Assembly: GCF_017114945.1 (NCBI RefSeq)
Contig: NZ_JABXKQ010000110.1
Coordinates: 1-37,577, forward strand
Direction: 5' to 3'
From: Nostoc sp. JL34
GTDB taxonomy: Bacteria > Cyanobacteriota > Cyanobacteriia > Cyanobacteriales > Nostocaceae
Length of the DNA: 37,577 nucleotides
Position 1 is the first letter of the stretch. Each line of letters opens with the position of its first letter. The notes beneath the pieces are model-generated. The model saw only the letters and a program-made list of their open reading frames with translations, had not been told where the DNA came from and did not search any database. A program made the translations under genes and the position numbers. Shown here piece after piece: positions 26,266 to 33,638 of this stretch.

Positions 26266-29200
26266 ATGAACAAAACCTTTGCAACCATCGACGGCAATGA
26301 GGCTGTTGCCCGTGTTGCTTACAAATTAAATGAAGTGATTGCCATTTATCCCATCACCCCCTCTTCAGCAATGGGTGAATGGGCAGATGCTTGGTCAGCG
26401 GAAAGTCGTCCTAACCTCTGGGGTACTGTTCCTAGCGTCGTGCAAATGCAGAGCGAAGGGGGAGCAGCTGGTGCTGTGCATGGGGCATTGCAAACAGGTT
26501 CCCTTAGCACCACCTTTACGGCATCTCAGGGATTATTGTTGATGATCCCCAACTTCTACAAAATTGCTGGTGAGTTGACTAGCGCCGTGGTTCATGTTGC
26601 TGCCCGTTCTTTGGCTACTCACGCTTTATCAATTTTTGGCGACCATAGCGATGTGATGGCAGCTCGGGCGACTGGTTTTGCCCTGCTGTGTTCTGCTTCG
26701 GTGCAGGAAAGTCAAGATTTTGCTCTCATCGCCCATGCTGCTACCTTAGAGACGCGAGTCTCCTTTATGCATTTCTTTGACGGCTTCCGCACCTCCCATG
26801 AAGTACAGAAAGTTAAACTGCTCTCAGATGATGATTTGCGATCGCTAATCCACAATCATCTCATACTCGCTCACCGCAGCCGCGCCCTCACCCCAGACCG
26901 CCCAGTATTGCGGGGAACAGCTCAAAATCCCGATGTCTACTTCCAAGGACGTGAAGGGGCTAACCCTTACTACAACGCCTGTCCAGAAATTGTCCAACGG
27001 ATCATGGATGAATTTGGAGAACGCACGGGAAGGCATTATAAAATCTATGAATATTACGGTGCCAACGATGCTGATCGCGTTATCGTTCTTATGGGTTCAG
27101 GCTGTGAAACCGTCCATGAAACAGTAGATTATCTTAACGCCCGTGGTGAAAAACTTGGTGTAGTGAAAGTGCGACTTTACCGCCCCTTTGATGTCCAAAG
27201 GTTTGTTGCAGTCTTACCAACTAGTGTAAAAGCGATCGCAGTTCTCGACCGCACCAAAGAAGCAGGTAGCGCCGGTGAGCCTTTGTATTTGGATGTTGTT
27301 GCTGCTATTCATGAAGCGTGGGGAGAAGAGGCAGGGGAGCAGGGAGCAGGGAGCAGGGGGAAGGATTTTCTCCCCCGCCCCCTGCCCCCTGCCCCTCTGC
27401 CTAAAATCATCGGTGGTCGTTACGGTCTTTCTTCTAAGGAATTTACCCCGGCGATGGTGAAGGGCATTTTTGACAATCTTGCTCAAGCTAAACCAAAAAA
27501 TCACTTTACGATTGGGATTAATGACGACGTTAGTCATACTTCCTTGAGCTTTGACTCTAACTTCTCTACAGAATCGGATAATGTTGTCAGGGCAATGTTC
27601 TATGGGTTGGGTGCTGATGGTACTGTTGGCGCTAACAAAAACTCCATCAAGATTATTGGTGAAGAAACCGACAATTATGCCCAAGGCTACTTTGTCTACG
27701 ATTCCAAGAAATCTGGCTCAATCACCGTTTCTCACCTCCGTTTCGGGAAAGAGCCAATTCGCTCCACCTATCTAATTGACCAAGCTAACTTTATTGGTTG
27801 TCATCACTGGGGATTTCTGGAACGCATCGATATTTTGAAAGCTGCTATTCCTGGGGCAACTTTATTGCTTAACAGTCCATACAATGCAGATACCGTTTGG
27901 GAATATCTGCCGGTGAAGGTGCAGCAGCAAATTATCGACAAGCATTTGAAGTTATACGTAATCAATGCTAGCCAGGTTGCTCGTGAAAGCGGCATGGGTG
28001 GTAGAATTAACACCATTATGCAGGTATGCTTCTTTGCTTTAGCGGGTGTGTTGCCGCAAGAAGAAGCGATCGCTAAAATCAAACAAGCGATTGACAAAAC
28101 CTACGGTAAAAAAGGCGCAGAAGTTGTCCGCATGAACTTGCAAGCTGTAGACAACACCTTAGACAACTTGCATAAGGTAGATGTGCCACAAACAATCCCC
28201 ACTCCTAACTCCTCACTTTTAACTCCTCACTCTCCACTTAATTCTGCTCCCGAATTTGTGCGAGAAGTTCTGGGCAAAATCATGGTGTGGGAAGGTGATG
28301 ACTTACCTGTTAGTACACTACCCGTTGACGGCACTTTTCCCGTTGGTACTGCCAAGTGGGAAAAACGTAACGTTGCCGAAGAGATACCTGTGTGGGAGCC
28401 GGATGTTTGCGTCCAGTGTGGTAAGTGCGTCATGGTTTGTCCCCACAGTGCCATTCGTGCCAAAGCTTATCAACCGGCTGAGTTAGTCAATGCACCAGGA
28501 ACCTTCAAATCAACTGGTGCAAAAGATAAAGACTTTGCTAATCAAAAATTTACCATTCAAGTTGCCCCAGAAGATTGCACGGGATGCACGATTTGTGTAA
28601 ATATTTGCCCTGCTAAAGATAAATCTGAGCCATCGCGGAAAGCGATTAATATGGCACAGCAGTTGCCATTGCAGGAGCAAGAGCGGAAAAACTGGGATTT
28701 CTTTTTGAGTTTACCTAATCCTGACAGGCGATCGCTAAAATTAAACCAGATTCGCCAACAACAACTGCAAGAACCACTATTTGAATTCTCTGGTGCTTGT
28801 GCAGGTTGTGGTGAAACACCTTATTTGAAATTATTAACACAATTGTTTGGCGATCGCGCCGTCATCGCCAATGCTACAGGTTGCTCCTCAATTTATGGTG
28901 GAAATCTCCCCACAACTCCTTGGACAACCAACGCCGAAGGACGTGGCCCGGCGTGGTCTAATAATTTATTTGAAGATAACGCCGAATTTGGTTTTGGCTT
29001 TCGCCTCTCCCTCGACAAACAGGCTGAGTTTGCAGCGGAATTGTTGCAACAGTTGGGGAGTGAAATACATGAAAACCTTGTCTACTCTATCCTCAAAGCT
29101 GAACAAAAATCTGAGGCTGACATTTGGGAACAGCGCGAAAGGATAGAACTGTTACAGCAGAAGTTAGATGAAATTGTCACTTTCGACCCCAATCTCAAAT

Positions 29201-29895
29201 CCAAAATCCAAAATCTCAAATCCCTTGCAAATTACTTAGTGAGAAAAAGCGTCTGGATTGTTGGCGGTGACGGTTGGGCTTATGATATAGATTTTGGCGG
29301 TATAGATCATGTAATTGCTAGTGGTCGAAATGTCAACATTTTGGTGATGGATACAGAAGTGTATTCTAATACAGGCGGTCAATCTTCTAAAGCTACACCA
29401 CGAGCCGCAGTTGCCAAATATGCCGCCAGTGGTAAGCCTGCACCAAAGAAAGATTTAGGGATGATTGCCATGACCTACGGAAATGTTTACGTAGCGAGTG
29501 TAGCCCTTGGTGCTAGAGATGAACATACCCTCAAAGCATTTTTAGAAGCAGAGGCTTATGATGGCCCATCACTGATTATTGCTTACAGCCATTGCATCGC
29601 CCACGGCATTAACATGACCACAGGGATGAATCATCAAAAAACTCTGGTAGAATCAGGTCGTTGGTTGCTATATCGGCATAATCCAGAGTTGCTTAACCAG
29701 GGTAAAAATCCATTGCAATTGGATATGCGATCGCCTACGCAATCTGTAGAACATTCGATGTATCAAGAAAATCGCTTTAAGATGCTCACCAAGAGTAAAC
29801 CAGACGTAGCCAAGCATTTGTTAGAACAAGCGCAAGCTGAGGTAGATGCCCGTTGGCAGATGTACCAATATCTGGCAAAACGCGATATTCTCTGA
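26266..29895 (+). CDS. nifJ: pyruvate:ferredoxin (flavodoxin) oxidoreductase NifJ
   Basis: The 1209-residue enzyme oxidises pyruvate to acetyl-CoA and CO2 and reduces ferredoxin or flavodoxin, which can feed nitrogenase or fermentation. Domain I has AIYPITPSSAMGEWADAW. Two [4Fe-4S] sites follow: Cys715, 718, 721, 725 in CVQCGKCVMVC and Cys771, 774, 777, 781 in CTGCTICVNIC. The TPP domain has GACAGCGETPY (Cys845, Cys848), ATGCSSIYGGNLPTTPW and VMDTEVYSNTGGQSSKATP. I chose the ATG at 26266 because NKTFATIDGNEA is the usual start; an ATG at 26233 adds eleven odd residues. Three low-complexity in-frame stretches are described separately. The short frames on both strands inside are shadows. Confidence 0.97.
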   Translation: MNKTFATIDGNEAVARVAYKLNEVIAIYPITPSSAMGEWADAWSAESRPNLWGTVPSVVQMQSEGGAAGAVHGALQTGSLSTTFTASQGLLLMIPNFYKIAGELTSAVVHVAARSLATHALSIFGDHSDVMAARATGFALLCSASVQESQDFALIAHAATLETRVSFMHFFDGFRTSHEVQKVKLLSDDDLRSLIHNHLILAHRSRALTPDRPVLRGTAQNPDVYFQGREGANPYYNACPEIVQRIMDEFGERTGRHYKIYEYYGANDADRVIVLMGSGCETVHETVDYLNARGEKLGVVKVRLYRPFDVQRFVAVLPTSVKAIAVLDRTKEAGSAGEPLYLDVVAAIHEAWGEEAGEQGAGSRGKDFLPRPLPPAPLPKIIGGRYGLSSKEFTPAMVKGIFDNLAQAKPKNHFTIGINDDVSHTSLSFDSNFSTESDNVVRAMFYGLGADGTVGANKNSIKIIGEETDNYAQGYFVYDSKKSGSITVSHLRFGKEPIRSTYLIDQANFIGCHHWGFLERIDILKAAIPGATLLLNSPYNADTVWEYLPVKVQQQIIDKHLKLYVINASQVARESGMGGRINTIMQVCFFALAGVLPQEEAIAKIKQAIDKTYGKKGAEVVRMNLQAVDNTLDNLHKVDVPQTIPTPNSSLLTPHSPLNSAPEFVREVLGKIMVWEGDDLPVSTLPVDGTFPVGTAKWEKRNVAEEIPVWEPDVCVQCGKCVMVCPHSAIRAKAYQPAELVNAPGTFKSTGAKDKDFANQKFTIQVAPEDCTGCTICVNICPAKDKSEPSRKAINMAQQLPLQEQERKNWDFFLSLPNPDRRSLKLNQIRQQQLQEPLFEFSGACAGCGETPYLKLLTQLFGDRAVIANATGCSSIYGGNLPTTPWTTNAEGRGPAWSNNLFEDNAEFGFGFRLSLDKQAEFAAELLQQLGSEIHENLVYSILKAEQKSEADIWEQRERIELLQQKLDEIVTFDPNLKSKIQNLKSLANYLVRKSVWIVGGDGWAYDIDFGGIDHVIASGRNVNILVMDTEVYSNTGGQSSKATPRAAVAKYAASGKPAPKKDLGMIAMTYGNVYVASVALGARDEHTLKAFLEAEAYDGPSLIIAYSHCIAHGINMTTGMNHQKTLVESGRWLLYRHNPELLNQGKNPLQLDMRSPTQSVEHSMYQENRFKMLTKSKPDVAKHLLEQAQAEVDARWQMYQYLAKRDIL
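27325..27403. repeat. in-frame palindromic repeat inside nifJ
   Basis: Four GCAGGG-type units (GCAGGGGA, GCAGGGA, GCAGGGA, GCAGGGGG) on the left face a C-rich complement (CCCCCTGCCCCCTGCCCCTCTGC) on the right, forming a long imperfect hairpin. It encodes about 26 residues (near 353-379, including EQGAGSRGKDFL and PLPPAPLPK) that do not look like NifJ, and the frame is kept. Confidence 0.8.
28201..28240. repeat. in-frame short repeat inside nifJ, second site
   Basis: AACTCCTCACT occurs at 28207-28217 and 28221-28231 with related units around it. It encodes PNSSLLTPHSPLN (about residues 647-659), a loop just ahead of the iron-sulfur domain. Confidence 0.65.
29191..29223. repeat. in-frame 21-bp repeat inside nifJ, third site
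   Basis: AATCTCAAATCC occurs at 29191-29202 and 29212-29223, a period of 21 bp, with CCAAAATCCAAAATC between. It encodes NLKSKIQNLKS (about residues 976-986). A similar CCAAAATCC sequence lies before rtcA (34949-34973). Confidence 0.7.
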
Positions 29896-29919
29896 ACATT
29901 AGCCTTGATTTTAGTTATA

Positions 29920-29954
29920 AAAATTGCGACTTTAGTAACTCAAGTCGCAATTTT
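29920..29954 (+). terminator. nifJ terminator hairpin
   Basis: AAAATTGCGACTT (29920-29932) pairs perfectly over 13 bp with AAGTCGCAATTTT (29942-29954) around a 9-nt loop, 24 bp behind the stop codon, and the right arm ends in T4. This is the best intrinsic-terminator candidate in the window, though the A/T base makes it also look like a palindromic repeat. Confidence 0.7.
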
Positions 29955-30105
29955 CGTTATAAAATAACCATTTTGATTAGTAAAATCGTTATTTTCGTTA
30001 CAAACATCAGAATTTTCGTTACAAAAAACCATTTTGGTTAGTAAATTCATTATTTTTGTTACAAACATTATAATTTTTGTTACAAAATCACCATTTTGGT
30101 TACTA
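29951..30105. repeat. tandem repeats of about 61 bp
   Basis: Three near-copies are anchored by CCATTTTGRTTAGTAA-like blocks starting at 29968, 30029 and 30091 (61 and 62 bp apart). Between them stand pairs of TTTTCGTTACAAA-like blocks near 29951, 29992, 30013, 30053 and 30074. The third copy runs into the inverted repeat at 30102. The unit is AT-rich, lacks coding sense and could be a protein-binding array. Confidence 0.75.
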
Positions 30106-30143
30106 ACGCTGTGGTTTAATTTGTATTGAACCACAGCGTTAGT
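30102..30143. terminator. 15-bp perfect inverted repeat
   Basis: ACTAACGCTGTGGTT (30102-30116) and AACCACAGCGTTAGT (30129-30143) are perfectly complementary with a 12-nt loop. An A-run follows on the plus strand and a T-run precedes it only weakly, so it may terminate transcripts coming from the right, or be a mobile palindrome. Confidence 0.45.
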
Positions 30144-30270
30144 CAAAAAACGCGCAAATGTTGGGTTTCCTTCCTCAACACAATCTGTAAAAAGAGTGTG
30201 ATCTCTACAACGGACTGTGACGCTCGAACGCAAGAGCGTGTTGCAGACAAGATTTACTGAATGCTTCTTT

Positions 30271-30318
30271 ACGAGACATTGCGCGTAGCTTGTTTCCCCG
30301 TAAAGGTACGCTATGGGT
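30271..30318. repeat. dispersed repeat of cyanobacterial type, copy 1
   Basis: The sequence with GCGCGTAGCTTGTTTCCCCG and then GGTACGCTATGG resembles the interspersed palindromic repeats common in Nostoc genomes (GCGTAGC...TACGC core). Confidence 0.55.
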
Positions 30319-30515
30319 GACACAAAAACTTTACATAGCACTTCCTAAAATTCACTCTAACTTTACTAAAATGACACCCAGCCTCTTGACAATGCTTAGA
30401 TGTTTATAAGAGTATTTAAGTGCATTAACGCTTATAAAAGTAATTTTTGTTTACAAAGTCAGAACGGTTAACTAGCTGACACCAAAAGACTGCTATCAAT
30501 ACAATTTTTAATTGG

Positions 30516-30562
30516 AAGCTTGTAATTCGTGATTAAATTTTCTAATTACGAATTACAAGCTT
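30516..30562. repeat. 15-bp perfect inverted repeat
   Basis: AAGCTTGTAATTCGT (30516-30530) and ACGAATTACAAGCTT (30548-30562) are exact complements with a 17-nt loop. The AATTACGAATTAC core is a frequent dispersed repeat in Nostoc-type genomes, and appears again near 30884-30903. Confidence 0.6.
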
Positions 30563-30670
30563 ACAAATTATTCAATTACCGCTATCGGTCAGATATGGCA
30601 GCAGATAAACATCAAAGAGAGTAAGCGAGGAAATATTAATAGATGTGCAGCTCAATTTAGAAGAGAGCCG

Positions 30671-30702
30671 GAGCGTAGGCGTAGCCCGTCGTAGACATTG
30701 CC
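30671..30702. repeat. dispersed repeat of cyanobacterial type, copy 2
   Basis: GAGCGTAGGCGTAGCCCGTC followed by GTAGACATTGCC matches the GCGTAGGCGTAGCCC-type repeat widely scattered in Nostocales. Confidence 0.65.
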
Positions 30703-30922
30703 CAATCTACAACACAGTAAGTGATTATCAATCTAACGGCAGTGCTGGGGAGGCTAGGAGAGCAAATTGTATCAGTATTTTTGTGAAAAATCCTGACGAA
30801 CCAGCTTGCTATTCAGCCTCTCAGTACAGCTTGGCGTAAAGAAGCCACCCATTGGAAAGCTCTAAAACTCTTGCGTAATCGGAATTACAAATTACGAATT
30901 ACGCCTTGCAGTACTTGTACAG

Positions 30923-30938
30923 ACGCGATTAATCGCGT
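30923..30938. repeat. 16-bp perfect palindrome before the FG-GAP gene
   Basis: ACGCGATTAATCGCGT is a perfect palindrome, set in a longer sequence of the ACAGACGCGATTAATCGCGT type that is repeated in many Nostoc genomes. It ends 19 bp before the start codon and 10 bp before the ribosome binding site, so it could also affect translation. Confidence 0.7.
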
Positions 30939-30957
30939 TTCTAATACTGGAGAAATA

Positions 30958-33552
30958 ATGGCAAATTCAGTTTTCAACCTTTCCACCCTCAACGGCACTA
31001 ACGGCTTTGCCATCAACGGCATCAATCCAGGTGACTTCTCAGGCTCCTCTGTCAGCAATGCAGGGGACATCAACAACGATGGCATTGACGACCTGATTAT
31101 TGGGGCATTTGGTGCCTCCCCTAACGGCAACTATAGTGCTGGGCAAAGCTATGTAGTGTTTGGGGGGACGAATCTGGGCAGTGGCAGCACCCTCAACCCC
31201 TCTGATTTGAATGGCACTAATGGCTTTATAATTAACGGCATTGCAGGAGGTGACTATTCAGGCATCTCAGTCAGCAATGCAGGGGACATCAACAACGATG
31301 GCATTGACGACCTGCTTATTGGGGCATTTGGTGCCTCCCCCAACGGCAACCATAGTGCTGGGCAAAGCTATGTAGTTTTTGGGGGAACGAATCTGGGCAG
31401 TGGCGGCACCCTCAACCTCTCTGATTTGAATGGCACTAATAGCTTTATAATTAACGGCATTGCAGAAAATGATCGCTCAGGCATCTCAGTCAGTAATGCA
31501 GGGGACATCAATAACGATGGCATTGACGACCTGATTATTGGGGCATATCGTGCCGACCCCAACGGCGAAGTTGATCCAGGGCAAAGCTATGTAGTGTTTG
31601 GGGGAACGAATCTGGGCAGTGGCAGCACCCTCAACCTCTCTGATTTGAATGGCACTAATGGCTTTATAATTAACGACATTGCACAAGATGATCGCTCAGG
31701 CACCTCAGTCAGCAATGCAGGGGACATCAACAACGATGGCATTGACGACCTGATTATTGGGGCAATATATGCCGACATCTACGGCAACTTTTTTCTTGGG
31801 CAAAGCTATGTAGTGTTTGGGGAGACGAATCTGGGCAGTGGCGGCACCCTCAACCGCTCTGATTTGAATGGCACTAATGGCTTTTTCATTAACGGCAGAG
31901 AAGATAATCTTAATCCCGCAGGCACCTCAGTCACAGGCACCTCAGTCAGCAATGGGGGGGACATCAACAACGATGGCATTGACGACCTGATTATTGGGGC
32001 ATATAGGGCCTCCTCCAACGGCAAATTTGAGACTGGGCAAAGCTATGTAGTGTTTGGGGGAACGAATCTGGGCAGTGGCGGCACCTTCAACCTCTCTGAT
32101 TTGAATGGCACTAATGGCTTTATAATTAACGGCATTGCATCATCTAACCAATCAGGCACCTCAGTCAGCAATGGGGGGGACATCAACAACGATGGCATTG
32201 ACGACCTGATTATTGGGGCACCTTTTGCCTCCCCCAATGGCAAATATGATACAGGCAATAGCAAATATGATGCAGGGCAAAGCTATGTAGTGTTTGGGGG
32301 AACGAATCTGGGCAGTGGCGGCACCTTCAACCTCTCTGATTTGAATGGCACTAATGGCTTTATAATTAACGGCATTGCATCATCTAACCAATCAGGCACC
32401 TCAGTCAGCAATGGGGGGGACATCAACAACGATGGCATTGACGACCTGATTATTGGGGCACCTTATGCCTCCCCCAACGGCGGCTACTCAGGGCAGAGCT
32501 ACGTGGTATTTGGAGGGAAGAACATCGGCAGTGGCAGCACGATTAACCTAACGGGAACTGCCTCAGTAGACACTCTCAAAGGCACAATTGGGAACAACAT
32601 CATCGACGGCAAAGCTGGTAACGATACCCTCACAGGCAACGGTGGTCAAGATAAGTTTGTAATTCGCCAAAGTGATGGTAATGATATTATCACTGATTTT
32701 GGTGGTGTAGGCAAAGGCACAAACCCATCATTAGCAGTGATTACCAATGTTGATACACTGAAATTTACAGGTAATGGCTTAACTGCCAGAAATCTGCAAT
32801 TAACTTCTCATGGCAACAATTTAGAAGTCACCTTTGAAAATGTGGCTAACACCAAAGTCACTCTGGAAAACTTCAAATTAGAAAACCTGGATAACCTGCC
32901 AGCAACTTCTTCAACACCTGCACTCGGCAATATCCTGTTTGATAAACAGACCAGCATCGCTGACAGTTTTGATGTCTTCGATGCCAATTCCACTCAAACT
33001 AGCCTGTTTAGCAAGAACACCGTGACATTCTTCAATGACCTTGACAACAACATCACGGGTTTTGACAACTCAAATGATGTGGTGAATGGTCAGGGGGGTA
33101 ACGATACCATTAACGGTAAGAGTGGCAACGACCTGCTACGGGGTGGCGCTGGTAATGATACTCTCATTGGCGGTGCAGGCAATGATATCCTTGTTGGTGG
33201 TGCGGGTGCTGACAGATTTCTTTACAATACCAATGCTGCTTTTGCCTTTTCTGCTGTTGGTGTAGATACCATTACTGACTTCAACAGTTCCCAAGGTGAC
33301 AAGATTTTACTGGATAAGACTACCTTTAATGCGATCGCTTCTACTGCCGGAACAGGTTTTAGTAACGCCAGTGATTTTAAAATCACTTCTTCAGCCAGCA
33401 CTAGCACGGCGAAAATTGTCTACGATCCTGTGAGTGGGCAGTTGTTCTACAACCAAAATGGCAGCGCGGCTGGTTTTGGCAGTGGTGGTCTATTTGCAAC
33501 TCTAACTGGTGCGCCAACTCTCACGGCATCAGATTTTGTTTTGCAGGCATAG
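30958..33552 (+). CDS. secreted FG-GAP (integrin-alpha-like propeller) and RTX calcium-binding protein
   Basis: The 864-residue protein starts at the ATG at 30958, preceded by GGAG at 30949-30952. The frame is open upstream, but that part only translates a dispersed repeat. Residues of about 5-525 form seven repeats built on DLNGTNGFIINGI, SGTSVSNAGDINNDGIDDLI and GQSYVVFGGTNLGSG. Each has the calcium-binding DINNDGIDD loop, and seven such blades make a beta-propeller. RTX-type repeats follow at about 531-568 and 705-753 (GGAGNDTLIGG units). The end, LTASDFVLQA, and the lack of a signal peptide suit type I secretion. It is likely a surface or matrix protein in adhesion or sheath binding. Repeats 6 and 7 are identical over 190 bp. 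Many frames on the other strand are repeat shadows. Confidence 0.9.
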   Translation: MANSVFNLSTLNGTNGFAINGINPGDFSGSSVSNAGDINNDGIDDLIIGAFGASPNGNYSAGQSYVVFGGTNLGSGSTLNPSDLNGTNGFIINGIAGGDYSGISVSNAGDINNDGIDDLLIGAFGASPNGNHSAGQSYVVFGGTNLGSGGTLNLSDLNGTNSFIINGIAENDRSGISVSNAGDINNDGIDDLIIGAYRADPNGEVDPGQSYVVFGGTNLGSGSTLNLSDLNGTNGFIINDIAQDDRSGTSVSNAGDINNDGIDDLIIGAIYADIYGNFFLGQSYVVFGETNLGSGGTLNRSDLNGTNGFFINGREDNLNPAGTSVTGTSVSNGGDINNDGIDDLIIGAYRASSNGKFETGQSYVVFGGTNLGSGGTFNLSDLNGTNGFIINGIASSNQSGTSVSNGGDINNDGIDDLIIGAPFASPNGKYDTGNSKYDAGQSYVVFGGTNLGSGGTFNLSDLNGTNGFIINGIASSNQSGTSVSNGGDINNDGIDDLIIGAPYASPNGGYSGQSYVVFGGKNIGSGSTINLTGTASVDTLKGTIGNNIIDGKAGNDTLTGNGGQDKFVIRQSDGNDIITDFGGVGKGTNPSLAVITNVDTLKFTGNGLTARNLQLTSHGNNLEVTFENVANTKVTLENFKLENLDNLPATSSTPALGNILFDKQTSIADSFDVFDANSTQTSLFSKNTVTFFNDLDNNITGFDNSNDVVNGQGGNDTINGKSGNDLLRGGAGNDTLIGGAGNDILVGGAGADRFLYNTNAAFAFSAVGVDTITDFNSSQGDKILLDKTTFNAIASTAGTGFSNASDFKITSSASTSTAKIVYDPVSGQLFYNQNGSAAGFGSGGLFATLTGAPTLTASDFVLQA
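32035..32464 (+). repeat. 240-bp duplication inside the FG-GAP gene
   Basis: Bases 32035-32224 and 32275-32464 are identical over 190 bp, with a 240-bp period. They encode matching parts of propeller repeats 6 and 7, while repeats 1-5 differ from them at many positions. This points to a recent duplication or gene conversion. Confidence 0.9.
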
Positions 33553-33568
33553 TTTGTCCAAAACACGC

Positions 33569-33607
33569 TGTTCCAAGCTTAAAGTTTCATGTTTCAAGCT
33601 TGGAACA
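33569..33607. terminator. hairpin between the FG-GAP and DUF1338 genes
   Basis: TGTTCCAAGCTT (33569-33580) pairs perfectly with AAGCTTGGAACA (33596-33607) over a 15-nt loop, 16 bp behind the FG-GAP stop. The two genes are convergent, so it may serve both. No strong T-run follows. Confidence 0.6.
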
Positions 33608-33638
33608 CCGAACTCAATCCTTTACTAACAACTCTGGG

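Larger units (their letters stand above)
29896..30957. other. 1.06-kb repeat-rich spacer between nifJ and the FG-GAP gene
   Basis: No gene is credible here. In order it holds the nifJ terminator (29920-29954), 61-bp tandem repeats (29951-30105), a 15-bp inverted repeat (30102-30143), a small hairpin ACGCTC/GAGCGT (30220-30239), a dispersed repeat (30271-30318), an inverted repeat (30516-30562), a second dispersed repeat (30671-30702) and a 16-bp palindrome (30923-30938). Frames seen on either strand are translations of these repeats. Confidence 0.7.

Noticed and set aside
27214..27684. 156-residue minus-strand frame inside nifJ
   Set aside because: It is a shadow of nifJ, lengthened by the GC-rich palindrome, and nifJ itself is certain.
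29951..30105. CRISPR array
   Set aside because: The repeats are AT-rich, imperfect, contain two motif types and lack unique spacers. There are no cas genes in the window.
29940..30341. 133-residue minus-strand frame
   Set aside because: It translates the 61-bp tandem repeats and adjoining palindromes, giving repetitive Asn/Lys/Met-rich peptide.
30645..30839. 64-residue plus-strand frame
   Set aside because: It consists mainly of a dispersed repeat (30671-30702) and has no ribosome binding site.
30871..30957. Upstream extension of the FG-GAP gene
   Set aside because: It is a translation of a dispersed palindromic repeat. GGAG and the ATG at 30958 are the better start.
30885..32264. Several 60-80-residue minus-strand frames at regular spacing
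   Set aside because: They are the periodic shadow of the FG-GAP repeats and share the same repeated peptide.
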